Origin: JBGQOJ01 sp052119585
Lineage (GTDB): Bacteria; Pseudomonadota; Alphaproteobacteria; Rhodobacterales; Rhodobacteraceae
Length of the DNA stretch: 64,000 nucleotides
Assembly (NCBI RefSeq): GCF_052119585.1
Contig: NZ_JBGQOJ010000011.1
Location: 62,001 to 126,000 of the forward strand
Direction: 5' to 3'
Under the pieces are notes generated by a model. It was not told the DNA's origin. It saw only the letters and a list, made by a program, of their open reading frames with translations, and made no database searches. Positions 42,590 to 52,171 of the stretch are shown here, in pieces. Each line of letters opens with the position of its first letter. The first letter of the stretch is position 1. Position numbers and translations under genes: made by a program.

Positions 42590-44479
42590 TCACACCCAAT
42601 CCCATGGCCGCGTGAAACTGCCCAGGGCACCGGCCATCTCCGCATCGGACACCGCGCCGGTTCTTGCGATTTTCACCACCAGCCCACGCTTTTTATCCTC
42701 TACGACCGTGCTCACATGCCCGGCAATCCCTGCCCGCGCCAGCGCCTCGTTGTAGGTGCGGGTCATTGCCATCTTGCGCAGATCCGGCTTGAACACCTTG
42801 CCCACAGCGGTCTTTGGCAGTTCCGGCAGGATCTCGATGTACTTGGGTTGCGCGGCCCGTTCGTGCACATGGGCGTTGGCGTATTCCATCAACTCCTCCA
42901 GCGTCACCTCGGCCCCCGCCACAAGTTCGACATAGGCGCAGGGCACCTCGCCCGCGTGGATATCGGGCTGCCCGATCGCACCGACAAAGGCAACGGCGGC
43001 ATGCCCCATCAGGGCCTCTTCGATTTCGGCGGGGTCGATATTGTGGCCGCCGCGAATGATCAGATCCTTGGCGCGGCCGGTGATATACAGATACCCCTCT
43101 GCGTCCATCCGCCCCAGATCGCCGGTGCGCAGCCATTTGCCATCGGCAAAAAGCCCGATATTCTTGTCTGCCTCTGTATAGGTGTGCCCGTCATAAACGC
43201 CGGGATTCGAAACGCAGATTTCGCCGACCTCGTCCACCCCACACTCGTGGATGATCGCGCCACCGCTATCGCAATGCAGGATCCTGATATCCGTATAGGG
43301 AAAGCGAAGGCCAACCGACCCGATCTTCTTTTCCCCGTGATAGGGGTTGATCGACACAAGGCAGGTCGCCTCTGTCATCCCGTACCCCTCGACCAGCGTC
43401 ACGCCCGTTGCGGCCTCGAACCGGCGGAACAGCTCGACCGGCAAAGGCGACGACCCCGAAAACGCGGTTTTCAAAGACGAGATATCCGCATCCACCGGTC
43501 GCTGCATCAGGGCCGACATCGCCGTGGGAACCGTGATGACGAATGTCACCTTCCAACGCTCTATCAGCTTCCAGAAATTATCGAACACCCCGTCGCCGCG
43601 GTAGCCCGCAGGGGTCGGAAACACCACATGCGCCCCCGACGCGACAGAGGACATCATGACCGGATAGGCGGCAAACACATGGAACAGCGGCAAGGGGCAG
43701 ATGATCGTATCCGTCTCTTTGAACAGCAGCGTTTTGCCCAGCCAACCGTTATAAATCATCCCCGAAAAACGGTGCTGTGCGACCTTTGGCATCCCCGTGG
43801 TGCCGCCGGTGTGAAAATAGGCGCAGACGCGGTCTTCGGGCGTATCCTCGAAGGTCAGCGCGGTCTTCTGCTTGCCAAGTTCAGCGTTGAAATCGCGCAC
43901 TCTGGCGGTATGCGCGACCGGGTTTTTCGGGCGCACAAGCGGCACGATCCACGATTTCGGCGGCGTCAGATAGCGCAAAAGATCGACTTCCAGCACCGTC
44001 CGTACATTCGGCGCCATGGCGACCGCTTCGGCCGCCTTTTGCGCCACATCGGTTTTCGGAAAGGCGCGAAGGGTGACCAGAACCTTGGCGTTGGTTTCGC
44101 GCAGGATTGCGGCGATCTGTTCGGCGTCCAGCAAGGGGTTGATCGGGTTCACAATTCCCGCCGTGGCCCCACCAAGCAGGGTGATCGCCGTTTCCAGACA
44201 GTTCGGCAAAAGATAGGCGACCACATCGCCCTTCTCTATCCCCAGACCGCGGAACAGGTTCGCGGCCTGCGTGACCTTGCCGTGGAACCCGCGCCAGTTC
44301 AGCGTTTCCGCCTTGTCTTTCGGACCCGAGAACAACTGGAAGGTGATCGCGTTCCGGTCCGCATGGGCCGTCGCGGTCTTGGTCAGGTACTCATACAACG
44401 TGACGGCGGGTGCGCGATCCTTCCAGGACAACGCGCTTTCATAGGCCGCAACCTCGGCTCGGGTGGCAAAATTGGTCAT
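42590..44479 (-). CDS. acyl-CoA synthetase
   Basis: A 629-residue AMP-binding enzyme with AYFHTGGTTGMPKVAQH, VEGYGMTEATCLVSINPYHG, WLRTGDLGRMDAEGYLYITG, GRAKDLIIRGGHNIDPAEIE and the C-terminal lysine in LPKTAVGKVFKPDL. The long N-terminal lead (SALSWKDRAPAVTLYEYLTK) is typical of a FadD-like group named acyl-CoA synthetase in roseobacters; chain length is unknown. Last before the convergent reductase gene. Confidence 0.86.
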   Translation of the reverse strand: MTNFATRAEVAAYESALSWKDRAPAVTLYEYLTKTATAHADRNAITFQLFSGPKDKAETLNWRGFHGKVTQAANLFRGLGIEKGDVVAYLLPNCLETAITLLGGATAGIVNPINPLLDAEQIAAILRETNAKVLVTLRAFPKTDVAQKAAEAVAMAPNVRTVLEVDLLRYLTPPKSWIVPLVRPKNPVAHTARVRDFNAELGKQKTALTFEDTPEDRVCAYFHTGGTTGMPKVAQHRFSGMIYNGWLGKTLLFKETDTIICPLPLFHVFAAYPVMMSSVASGAHVVFPTPAGYRGDGVFDNFWKLIERWKVTFVITVPTAMSALMQRPVDADISSLKTAFSGSSPLPVELFRRFEAATGVTLVEGYGMTEATCLVSINPYHGEKKIGSVGLRFPYTDIRILHCDSGGAIIHECGVDEVGEICVSNPGVYDGHTYTEADKNIGLFADGKWLRTGDLGRMDAEGYLYITGRAKDLIIRGGHNIDPAEIEEALMGHAAVAFVGAIGQPDIHAGEVPCAYVELVAGAEVTLEELMEYANAHVHERAAQPKYIEILPELPKTAVGKVFKPDLRKMAMTRTYNEALARAGIAGHVSTVVEDKKRGLVVKIARTGAVSDAEMAGALGSFTRPWDWV

Positions 44480-44574
44480 TCGGGTCTCCTCCCCACTGCC
44501 CTTGAGGCATTCTTGTTATGGGGAAAATGCGGGGAAACCCGACGCCGATCAAGCGTGACGCAGCGAAACAGCCG

Positions 44575-46368
44575 TTATTCCGCTGCAAGCCCCTCTGTGA
44601 ACTGAAGCCGCGCCAGCCGTGCATAAAGCCCGCCTTCGGCCACAAGCGCGTCATGCGTGCCCTCGGCCACGATCTGCCCCGCCTCGAACACCAGAATGCG
44701 GTCGGCCTTCTTGACCGTCGCCAAACGGTGCGCGACGATCAGCGTCGTGCGGTCGCGGGCCATTGCCTCGACTGCGGTCTGCACCGCGCGTTCGCTTTCG
44801 GCGTCCAGCGCCGATGTCGCCTCGTCCAGCAACAGGATCGGGGCATCGCGCAGAATGGCCCGCGCGATGGCGATCCGTTGCTTTTGCCCCCCCGACAGCA
44901 TCACGCCGCGCTCTCCGACATAGGTGTTGTAGCCCTCGGGCAAGGCGCTGAGGAAATCATGCGCCGCAGCGGCCTTGGCGGCCTCTTCGACCTCGGTGTC
45001 ACTGGCCTCGGGGCGACCGAAGCGGATGTTGTCCCGCGCACTTGCGGCAAAGATCACCGGGTCCTGCGGCACCAGCGCGATATGCTTGCGGAATTCCGCC
45101 CGCGCCATGTCGCGCAGATCGACACCGTTCAACCGGATCGCCCCCGTTGTCGGGTCATAGAACCGCAACAAAAGCTGGATGATCGTCGTTTTCCCCGCGC
45201 CCGAAGGCCCGACAAGGGCGACCGTTTCGCCCGGCTGGATCGTAACGCTGATGCCGTTCAAGGCCGCCTGCGTCGGGCGCGCAGGATAGCGAAAGACCAC
45301 GTTGTCGAACTCTATCGTGCCCTGCCGGATGTCGGGAACCGCCACGGGGTGATCGGGATCATCGACGGTATCCTCGACGGTCAACAGCTCGACCAGACGT
45401 TCCGTCGCGCCGGCGGCGCGCTGCAATTCGCCCCAGATCTCTGTCAGCGCGGCAACGCCGCCCGCCACCATGATCGCGTAAATCAGGAACTGCACCAGCT
45501 CGCCCGAACTCATCACGCCAGCCCGCACATCGCGCGCGCCGATCCATAGAACACCGACAACACCGGTGAAAATCAGAAAGATCACGATGACGGTCATGAT
45601 CGCCCGCGTCCCGATCCGCTTTTGCGCGGCAATGTAAGATTTCTCGGTCACGTCCCAGAATGATTTGCGGTTCTGCGCCTCGTGGGTGAACGCCTGGACG
45701 GTCTGGACCGAGGACAGCGCCTCTGATGCGTTACCGGACGAATTCGCGATCCAATCCTGATTTTCACGGCTCAACACCCGCAACCGTCGCCCCAGAACGA
45801 TGATCGGCACGACAACCGCAGGCACGATCAACAGCACCAGCCCCGTCAGCTTGGCGCTGGTCAGAAGCATCAGAACAATACCGCCGAAAAAGATCAGCAC
45901 GTTGCGCAGGGCGACAGACACGCTGGACCCGATCACCGACAACAGCAGCGTCGTATCAGTTGTGATCCGGCTCAGCACCTCGCCCGTCATGATTTTTTCG
46001 TAGAACGTCGGGCTCATCCCGATCACGCGATCAAAGACAGAGGTGCGGATATCGGCAACCACACGTTCGCCCAGACGGGTCACCAGATAATACCGCAGGC
46101 CGGTGCCGACCGCCAACAGCGCGGCAAGCGCAAGGGCCGCGCCGAAATACTGATCCAGCAGGCCGGCCTCTTTGGTGTCGAATCCGTCGATCACCCGCCG
46201 CACCGCAAGCGGCAGCGAAAGCGAGACAAACGCCGTCAGAACCAGCGCCATTCCCGCCAGCGCAACCAGCTTTCGATAGGGCTTTATGTAGGGCATCAAC
46301 CCCTGCAACGCGCCGATCTTCTTTGACTTCGCGCGCTCTTCTTCACTGGTGCCCGGTTTCGCGGCCAT
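44575..46368 (-). CDS. ABC exporter, fused membrane and ATPase domains (MsbA-like)
   Basis: A 597-residue half-transporter. Six membrane helices lie in about residues 30-320. The ATPase domain carries Walker A LVGPSGAGKTTIIQ, signature MLSGGQKQRIAIARAI, Walker B ILLLDEATSALD and the switch histidine in VAHRLATV. This organisation fits homodimeric exporters of lipids or drugs. I chose MAAKPGTSEEE because AAGGAC precedes it; ATGs 11 and 38 codons earlier lack a site. The substrate is unknown. Confidence 0.87.
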   Translation of the reverse strand: MAAKPGTSEEERAKSKKIGALQGLMPYIKPYRKLVALAGMALVLTAFVSLSLPLAVRRVIDGFDTKEAGLLDQYFGAALALAALLAVGTGLRYYLVTRLGERVVADIRTSVFDRVIGMSPTFYEKIMTGEVLSRITTDTTLLLSVIGSSVSVALRNVLIFFGGIVLMLLTSAKLTGLVLLIVPAVVVPIIVLGRRLRVLSRENQDWIANSSGNASEALSSVQTVQAFTHEAQNRKSFWDVTEKSYIAAQKRIGTRAIMTVIVIFLIFTGVVGVLWIGARDVRAGVMSSGELVQFLIYAIMVAGGVAALTEIWGELQRAAGATERLVELLTVEDTVDDPDHPVAVPDIRQGTIEFDNVVFRYPARPTQAALNGISVTIQPGETVALVGPSGAGKTTIIQLLLRFYDPTTGAIRLNGVDLRDMARAEFRKHIALVPQDPVIFAASARDNIRFGRPEASDTEVEEAAKAAAAHDFLSALPEGYNTYVGERGVMLSGGQKQRIAIARAILRDAPILLLDEATSALDAESERAVQTAVEAMARDRTTLIVAHRLATVKKADRILVFEAGQIVAEGTHDALVAEGGLYARLARLQFTEGLAAE

Positions 46369-46533
46369 AAGGTTTGTCCTTTGAATATTTGGGTCAGACA
46401 TAAAGACGCGCGACGCAAGCGGCAAGCGCAGGATCGTCGCGGGGGCAATCGCGCCTGGATTTCGACGGGGCCAAAGGCGCAATCCGGCAGTTCAACGCAT
46501 CGCAGGGCATCGTTTCCAGAACATTTATGAAAT

Positions 46534-46607
46534 TGGAGCGGGCGACGGGAATCGAACCCGTGTCTTTAGCTTGGAAGGCTAAGGTCTTACCATTACACAA
46601 CGCCCGC
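46534..46607 (-). tRNA. tRNA-Gly(TCC)
   Basis: 74 nt with encoded CCA. The acceptor stem is GCGGGCG/CGCCCGC with discriminator T, the D-arm reads TTGTGTAATGGTAAGAC, the anticodon loop is CTTCCAA (anticodon TCC), and the T-loop is TTCGATT. Confidence 0.96.
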
Positions 46608-46722
46608 TCGGGCAATATGTGCATATTCCACCTGACAATAATGGTCAAGAAGCGCTGAAAAAAACTATTGGACAAAGGTGCCCGAACAGGCACCGCGTCC
46701 CGCCCGACTGTTGCGCCCCGGA

Positions 46723-48522
46723 TCAAAGCGCGTCGGGCGAAATCGTCGGAAGAGTGATGAAGAATGTCGTCCCCACGCCCAGTTCACTGACATAGTCGAT
46801 GGTGCCGTGATGCTTTTCCAGAATGCGGCGGGTGATGTTCAACCCAAGCCCCGACCCGCCCTTTTTCCGCGTGTCCGACGCGTCCACCTGCGAAAAGGGG
46901 CCAAAGACCTTGTCCTCGACGTTGTCCGGCATCCCGATCCCGTTGTCGCGCACCGAAAGACAAAGCCCGGCATCGTGCGATTGCAAAGACACCGCGACCG
47001 ATCCGCCGCTGTTGGAAAACTTGAACGCGTTGGACAATACATTTCCCAAAACCTGCATCAACCTGCCATGATCGCCCTTCACATACAGCGGCTGCTCTGT
47101 CCCTGTGGTGACAATCGTGACGTTCATTGAACTGGCAAAGCCCTCGCAGGCCTCGACCGAGTCCTGAACAAGCTGTGCCATATCAACGGCAACCAGATCG
47201 ACGGTCAGTTCCCCTGTCTCGATTTTTTGCAGATCAAGCAAATCGTCGATCAACGCGGCCAGGCGGTTACTGTTGCTTCTGGCAATGGTCAGAAGGCGCT
47301 TCATCTCTTGCGGAACCTCGCCCACCACACCGGCATCCAGCAGATCAAGAGAACCCTTTATCGAGGTCAAAGGGGTGCGCAGTTCGTGGCTGACAGTGGA
47401 CAGGAACTGCGATTTTGCCCTGTCTGCCGCTCTGGCCTGCTCTGCCGCCTGTCGCAATGCGGCGGCATCGCGCTGTTGCGTCGAGACATCGACAAAGGTC
47501 ACGACCCAGCCCATCGAAATCCTGGACGGGCTGAGCGGGCTATAGATGACTTTGGCCTGCGGGGCGAACCAGCGACCGTTCCACATCATCGGCTCGTTCT
47601 GCACAAGATGTCCGGTGGTGAAAAGCTGGGTGACAACCGGGCCAATTCCCTTCAGCCGTGCCGATACCGTGAACGGCAACGGCAGATGCAGGTCAAAGAC
47701 CCCCCGCGCTGCGGGATTGTATCCGGCAACCGAGCCGTCAGAATCCATAATTATGATCGGATTTTTCGTGTTGTAGAACAAAAGATCGCGGGCGATGGCG
47801 TGGATGTCCATCATCCGGTTGTTGGCCAACATCCAGCTGAATGCCGCCAGAACAAAGGTAAAGGTGAACGGCGTCGGATCGAACCCGGCGATCGTGAACC
47901 CGCCAATGACATAGGCCAGATTGCCGGCAATCGGAACAAGGGTGATCAGCAACAGCATGCCGAAGAACCCCCGCACCCCCGGCAGGGCGCGCCGCGCGGC
48001 AAGGGATGCGATTATGACCGGTGCCATGATCAACAGGTAGTTATAGACAATCGCGCCATAGAACAGCGGCCCGTGATCATAGACCACCGACATCCGCCCC
48101 GACAGATCGACAAGCCGCGTTTGCGGGCCGTAGAAGGCATGATGCCAGCCATTGCTGATGGCGCTTCCGGCAATGACGGCAGGCCCCGCGAACAAGATGG
48201 CGTGCCGCCACCGCTTGAATTTCCGCTCTTGTCCAAGGGCATAGTCGAACAGGAACAGGGTCCAGGCGGTGACCATAAGCACGATACCGGGCCAGGCGGC
48301 CTGCGCCCAGAAAACCTTGCATTCCACCCCGCTGGACCCAAGTTCCAGCAGGGCGGCCAATAGCCACCACAGCATTGCAAGATGGGTGATCAGAAAGGTC
48401 GCTTTTCCCGGAAAGTCATGCTGCCCCCACACCCAGACGGTGAGAAACACCAGCCCCAGCCACACAGCCGAAACCGCGACAATCACGGGGTCCATAAGGT
48501 CGATCACAAGGCAGGATATCAT
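46723..48522 (-). CDS. membrane sensor histidine kinase with 7TM N-terminus and PAS domain
   Basis: A 599-residue kinase. About seven membrane helices occupy residues 10-230 (the 7TM histidine-kinase sensor type), followed by a PAS domain (NPIIIMDSDGSVAGYNPAARG), then HisKA with STVSHELRTPLTSIKGSLDL (phospho-acceptor near His379) and an HATPase domain (NVLSNAFKFS, DNGIGMP, GSGLGLNI). All kinase motifs are intact. No response regulator is adjacent. The start is uncertain between several in-frame ATGs at 48564, 48522 and 48495; I used the middle one. Divergent from the Lon-type protease. Confidence 0.85.
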   Translation of the reverse strand: MISCLVIDLMDPVIVAVSAVWLGLVFLTVWVWGQHDFPGKATFLITHLAMLWWLLAALLELGSSGVECKVFWAQAAWPGIVLMVTAWTLFLFDYALGQERKFKRWRHAILFAGPAVIAGSAISNGWHHAFYGPQTRLVDLSGRMSVVYDHGPLFYGAIVYNYLLIMAPVIIASLAARRALPGVRGFFGMLLLITLVPIAGNLAYVIGGFTIAGFDPTPFTFTFVLAAFSWMLANNRMMDIHAIARDLLFYNTKNPIIIMDSDGSVAGYNPAARGVFDLHLPLPFTVSARLKGIGPVVTQLFTTGHLVQNEPMMWNGRWFAPQAKVIYSPLSPSRISMGWVVTFVDVSTQQRDAAALRQAAEQARAADRAKSQFLSTVSHELRTPLTSIKGSLDLLDAGVVGEVPQEMKRLLTIARSNSNRLAALIDDLLDLQKIETGELTVDLVAVDMAQLVQDSVEACEGFASSMNVTIVTTGTEQPLYVKGDHGRLMQVLGNVLSNAFKFSNSGGSVAVSLQSHDAGLCLSVRDNGIGMPDNVEDKVFGPFSQVDASDTRKKGGSGLGLNITRRILEKHHGTIDYVSELGVGTTFFITLPTISPDAL

Positions 48523-48772
48523 ATGCGGACCGAAGGGGCGAAAGGAACCGACCGCCCCATACAACAGGTAAAACCGTGCCGCATGTCCAGGCTATTATTT
48601 CTATGTGACATTGATACCTTATAACTGAATCATATGATAAACCGACGCCAGCCTCGAAACCGGACACATCACATCGCCCGCGTTCCCGGCCAAAGCCGCG
48701 CCCCATTCCGCCCACCTCGCGGCAGACCGCAGGAATCCGAAGCCGTCGATCACCCTATACAACTCATAATTG

Positions 48773-48786
48773 TTGAGACAAATCAC
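48773..48786 (+). promoter_or_regulatory. weak FNR-like site
   Basis: TTGAG-ACAA-ATCAC matches 8 of 10 positions of the FNR consensus TTGAT-N4-ATCAA. It lies about 85 bp upstream of the better site. Confidence 0.3.
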
Positions 48787-48858
48787 GGGCCGCTGTCAAG
48801 GCGATACGCCATGCGAAAGGGGATAGATCCCAAAAGGTCGCAGCAGCGGGGGGTGGCC

Positions 48859-48872
48859 TTGACCCATATCAA
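48859..48872 (+). promoter_or_regulatory. FnrL/FNR-type box upstream of the Lon-type protease operon
   Basis: TTGAC-CCAT-ATCAA matches 9 of 10 conserved positions of the FNR consensus TTGAT-N4-ATCAA. It ends 33 bp before the predicted ATG, which is close for a site centred at -41 unless the leader is short or the true start is the downstream ATG. Suggests induction under low oxygen. Confidence 0.55.
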
Positions 48873-48905
48873 TGCCTGCGCACACCAGGCTGCCTAGGGT
48901 TGCGC

Positions 48906-51374
48906 ATGTATCCAGAACAGGCAATCGCGATGACCCAAGCCCCTCACGTGACGCCCAAGGCCCTTGATCCGCAGGTTCTGCGCCGTGAAACCGATCAGAC
49001 AGCCCTTCGGTTCAAGACAACCGCAGACCTGAAGGACATCACCGGTTTGATCGGTCAGGACCGCGCGGTCGACGCGATCCGTCTGGCGGCCAGCATCCCG
49101 CACCGGGATTTCAACGTGTTTGTCGTGGGCCCCGCCGGAACGGGCCGTCATCGCGCCGTCGACAGGCTGCTGCGAACAGAGGCCGAAAAACGCGCCGTGC
49201 CTTGCGACTGGGCCTATGTGAACAACTTCGATGCGCCGCATAAACCGCATGCCTTGCGCCTTCCGCCCGGCACTGCGGACAGGCTGAAATCCGCGATGGA
49301 AGAGCTGGTCGATGACCTGACCATCGAAATTTCGGCCGCTTTTGAATCCGAAGACTATCAAACCAAACGCCGCGCAATCGAACAAGAGTTCGGGCAGCGT
49401 CACGAAGACAGTTTCGCAGACTTCTACGAGGCCGCGAAAAAGCAGAACGTTGCCGTGCTGCATACGCCGATGGGCTTCACGCTGGTCGCGCTTTTGAATG
49501 GAGAGATCATAAAGCCGGAGGCCTACGAGGCACTGGGCGACACAGAACGGGACGCAATCGACGCAAAGGTCGAAGCCCTGCAACAACAACTGGCCGAGAT
49601 TTTACAGTCCATACCGGGTGAGGAAAAAGAGCATCGGGCCCGCGTCGAGAAACTCCATGCCGATATGGCCGAGCAGATCGTTTCCACCCAGATCAATCAG
49701 GTCAAAAAGCAGTTTGCCGACGTCGATCCGATCCAGACCTACATCGCCGCAGTGCGTCAGGATATGGCAATGAATGCCGAACTATTCCTGCAAGCGCGAC
49801 ATGGAGGGGACAACAACACCTTCCCCGGTGCGATCGTCAAATATCACAGCCTGCCGCTGTTCCGTCGCTACGCGGTCAACGTGATGGTATCGCATAATGG
49901 CCCGCGCAAATCGGGCGCACCGCTGGAAAAAGAGATCCTGCCGACGCTCGGAAACCTGACCGGACGGGTCGAGCATGAATCAGAGATGGGCACGCTGCAA
50001 ACCGATTTCACGCTGATCAAACCCGGTGCGCTGCACCGCGCGAACGGCGGTTATCTGGTTCTGGACGCCCGACGCGTCCTGACCGAACCTTTGGCATGGG
50101 AGGCCCTGAAACGGTGTCTGGACAACAAGGTCATCGCAATCGCATCAATGAGCGAGTTTCTTGGCTTGGGCATGACCAAATCGCTGGAACCGGACCCGAT
50201 CCCGCTGGATGTGCGGATCATCCTGATCGGCGACAGGATGCTGTATCTGCTGCTTGGCCTTTACGATCCCGATTTTGGCAGGCTGTTCAAACTTCAGGCC
50301 GATTTCGAGGATGACGTGCCGCGCACCTCTCGCAACCTCCAGCTTTTTGCGCGGGTGATCGCGACCGCCGCCCGCCACGACGATGTGCGCCCGCTCACTG
50401 CGCCGGGCGTTGCGCGGCTGCTGGATCAGGCCGTGCGCCTTGCCGACGACAGCACGCGGTTCTCGCTTAATCTGGGGGCGCTGACCGACATCATGCGAGA
50501 GGCGGATTTCTACGCGGGCGCGGCCAAGCGATCAGAGATCACGCGCGACGACATCGAACACGCCGTCACTCAGGCTGAACGGCGCGCATCGCGCATCAGG
50601 GACCGCAGCCATGAAATGATCAAGCGCGACACAATCCTGATCGACACATCGGGGGCTGCGGTCGGCCAGATCAACGGATTGTCCGTGCTGGACATCGGCA
50701 CCTTCCGCTTTGGTCAGCCCACACGCATCTCGGCGCGGGTGCGCGTCGGCGCGGGCAAAGTGGTCGACATCGAGCGCGAGGTGGAACTGGGCGGCCCGCT
50801 GCATTCCAAAGGCGTGCTGATCCTGTCGGGGTATCTGGCCGCGAAATACGCGCTGGAGGCGCCGATGTCGCTGCATGCCAGCATCGTGTTCGAGCAAAGC
50901 TATGGCGGTGTCGATGGCGACAGTGCCTCGTCGGCAGAACTGTATGCGCTGCTGTCCGCGCTGTCCGGCGTGCCGATCCAGCAGCGGTTCGCGGTGACCG
51001 GATCGGTCAATCAGGCGGGACAGGTGCAGGCGATCGGCGGGGTGAACGAAAAAATCGAAGGGTTCTTTGATATCTGCAAGGCCCGCCGCCTGACTGGTCA
51101 TCAGGGCGTGCTGATTCCGGCCTCGAATGTAGAGCATCTGATGCTGCGCGCCGATGTGGTCGAGGCCGCACGCAAGGGCTCATTCCAGATCATCCCGATC
51201 AAGACCATTGATCAGGGGATAGAGGTTCTGACCGGCCTTGCCGCAGGCCAGCGTGACAAGACGGGACAGTTCCCCGAAGGCTCTGTCAATGCGCGGGTCG
51301 AGGCAAAAATGCGGTCCTTTGCCGAGATGCGAAAGCGTTTCGGGCGCATCGCACCAGAGGGAGAGGCACAATGA
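48906..51374 (+). CDS. Lon-like ATP-dependent protease (AAA_32 / LonB-YcbZ type)
   Basis: An 822-residue protein. The N-terminal ATPase region has a P-loop-like VVGPAGTGRHRAV in which the usual GK[ST] is GRH, as in the AAA_32 branch. A coiled-coil insertion lies at about residues 160-290 (EALQQQLAEILQSIPGEEKE). A second ATPase core contains FEDDVPRTSRNLQLFARVIA. The C-terminal Lon protease domain has the Ser-Lys dyad Ser673 (GDSASSAEL) and Lys716 (NEKIEGFF), 43 residues apart as in E. coli Lon. TAGGG lies before the ATG; a TTG two codons earlier is possible. First gene of the operon behind the FNR-like site. Confidence 0.85.
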   Translation: MYPEQAIAMTQAPHVTPKALDPQVLRRETDQTALRFKTTADLKDITGLIGQDRAVDAIRLAASIPHRDFNVFVVGPAGTGRHRAVDRLLRTEAEKRAVPCDWAYVNNFDAPHKPHALRLPPGTADRLKSAMEELVDDLTIEISAAFESEDYQTKRRAIEQEFGQRHEDSFADFYEAAKKQNVAVLHTPMGFTLVALLNGEIIKPEAYEALGDTERDAIDAKVEALQQQLAEILQSIPGEEKEHRARVEKLHADMAEQIVSTQINQVKKQFADVDPIQTYIAAVRQDMAMNAELFLQARHGGDNNTFPGAIVKYHSLPLFRRYAVNVMVSHNGPRKSGAPLEKEILPTLGNLTGRVEHESEMGTLQTDFTLIKPGALHRANGGYLVLDARRVLTEPLAWEALKRCLDNKVIAIASMSEFLGLGMTKSLEPDPIPLDVRIILIGDRMLYLLLGLYDPDFGRLFKLQADFEDDVPRTSRNLQLFARVIATAARHDDVRPLTAPGVARLLDQAVRLADDSTRFSLNLGALTDIMREADFYAGAAKRSEITRDDIEHAVTQAERRASRIRDRSHEMIKRDTILIDTSGAAVGQINGLSVLDIGTFRFGQPTRISARVRVGAGKVVDIEREVELGGPLHSKGVLILSGYLAAKYALEAPMSLHASIVFEQSYGGVDGDSASSAELYALLSALSGVPIQQRFAVTGSVNQAGQVQAIGGVNEKIEGFFDICKARRLTGHQGVLIPASNVEHLMLRADVVEAARKGSFQIIPIKTIDQGIEVLTGLAAGQRDKTGQFPEGSVNARVEAKMRSFAEMRKRFGRIAPEGEAQ

Positions 51375-52150
51375 CCCCCTCTGGCACGGCCCCCGCGCAC
51401 CACCGCATTGTGATCGGGGCAAGCTGCTACGCCGATGCGATGCGGGCAATTCCGCTGGCGGCCATTCTGGCAAGCTGGGCGAAATCCGACCTGCGCGGCG
51501 TCCTGGTCGAAGACACCCAAACGCTGGTGATCGCGGAGCTTCCGTTTTCACGCGGGGTGACGGCGGCTGGCACAAGGGTCGCATCGGTCACACGGCAACA
51601 GATCGAGCTGTCTCTTTCGGGGGATGCCCGCGCGTTTCAGACGGACCTTGCCCGACGCGCGAAAGAGGGCCTGCGCGACTGGACTTTTGAAACCCTGCAC
51701 GGCGAGGTGATGGCCCAGACGCTGGCCGCAGCGGATCAGGGAGATATCGTCCTGATCGGGCACCGCAGGCTGCACGAGCACATCGGCCCGATCGCGTGGC
51801 TATGCGACCCCGACCAGACGACGCGCCGCAGCTTCGACATTGCCGCCGCCCTTGCACGCAATCTGCAAACACCGCTGGCCGTTTACGTTGTCGCCCCACC
51901 GCAGGGCGCGCCGGATCAGGCGATGGCCACGGTTGAAACCCTCGTTCGCCGGGCGGGTCTGCGCGGATCAACGGTGCGGGCGTTCGGGACCACATCCGAC
52001 CTGCTTGCCGCATTGAACCGCAGCAATTGTTCGGCCGTTGTCGTCGATCTGGCCGCAGGCCCGCTGCGCTCTGCCGCCGATCTGGCCGCGCTGCGCGATA
52101 ACGCCCGATGTTCTCTTGTCATTCTGGGGGCGGTGGCAGACCTGTCCTGA
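51371..52150 (+). CDS. universal-stress-like hypothetical protein
   Basis: A 259-residue cytoplasmic protein with an alternating strand/helix pattern (HRIVIGASCYADAMRAIPLA, AAADQGDIVLIGHRRL, LQTPLAVYVVAPP, CSLVILGAV) reminiscent of a universal stress protein or Rossmann-like fold, but without the usual USP ATP motif. The GHRRL segment and tail CSLVIL support weak similarity only. Its ATG overlaps the protease stop (ATGA), so the two are translationally coupled. Confidence 0.55.
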   Translation: MTPSGTAPAHHRIVIGASCYADAMRAIPLAAILASWAKSDLRGVLVEDTQTLVIAELPFSRGVTAAGTRVASVTRQQIELSLSGDARAFQTDLARRAKEGLRDWTFETLHGEVMAQTLAAADQGDIVLIGHRRLHEHIGPIAWLCDPDQTTRRSFDIAAALARNLQTPLAVYVVAPPQGAPDQAMATVETLVRRAGLRGSTVRAFGTTSDLLAALNRSNCSAVVVDLAAGPLRSAADLAALRDNARCSLVILGAVADLS

Positions 52151-52171
52151 CCCCCGCCCGCATCGTCCTTC

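Larger units (their letters stand above)
48523..48905. other. divergent regulatory region with FNR-like sites
   Basis: 383 bp between the sensor kinase and the Lon-type operon. It holds one good FNR-like dyad (48859-48872) and one weaker (48773-48786), both reading towards the protease operon. I see no gene in it. Confidence 0.5.

Noticed and set aside
42716..44605. 629-codon open frame on the plus strand opposite the acyl-CoA synthetase
   Set aside because: Mirror frame of a recognised enzyme gene. Its composition (many His, Arg, Gln) is that of a shadow frame.
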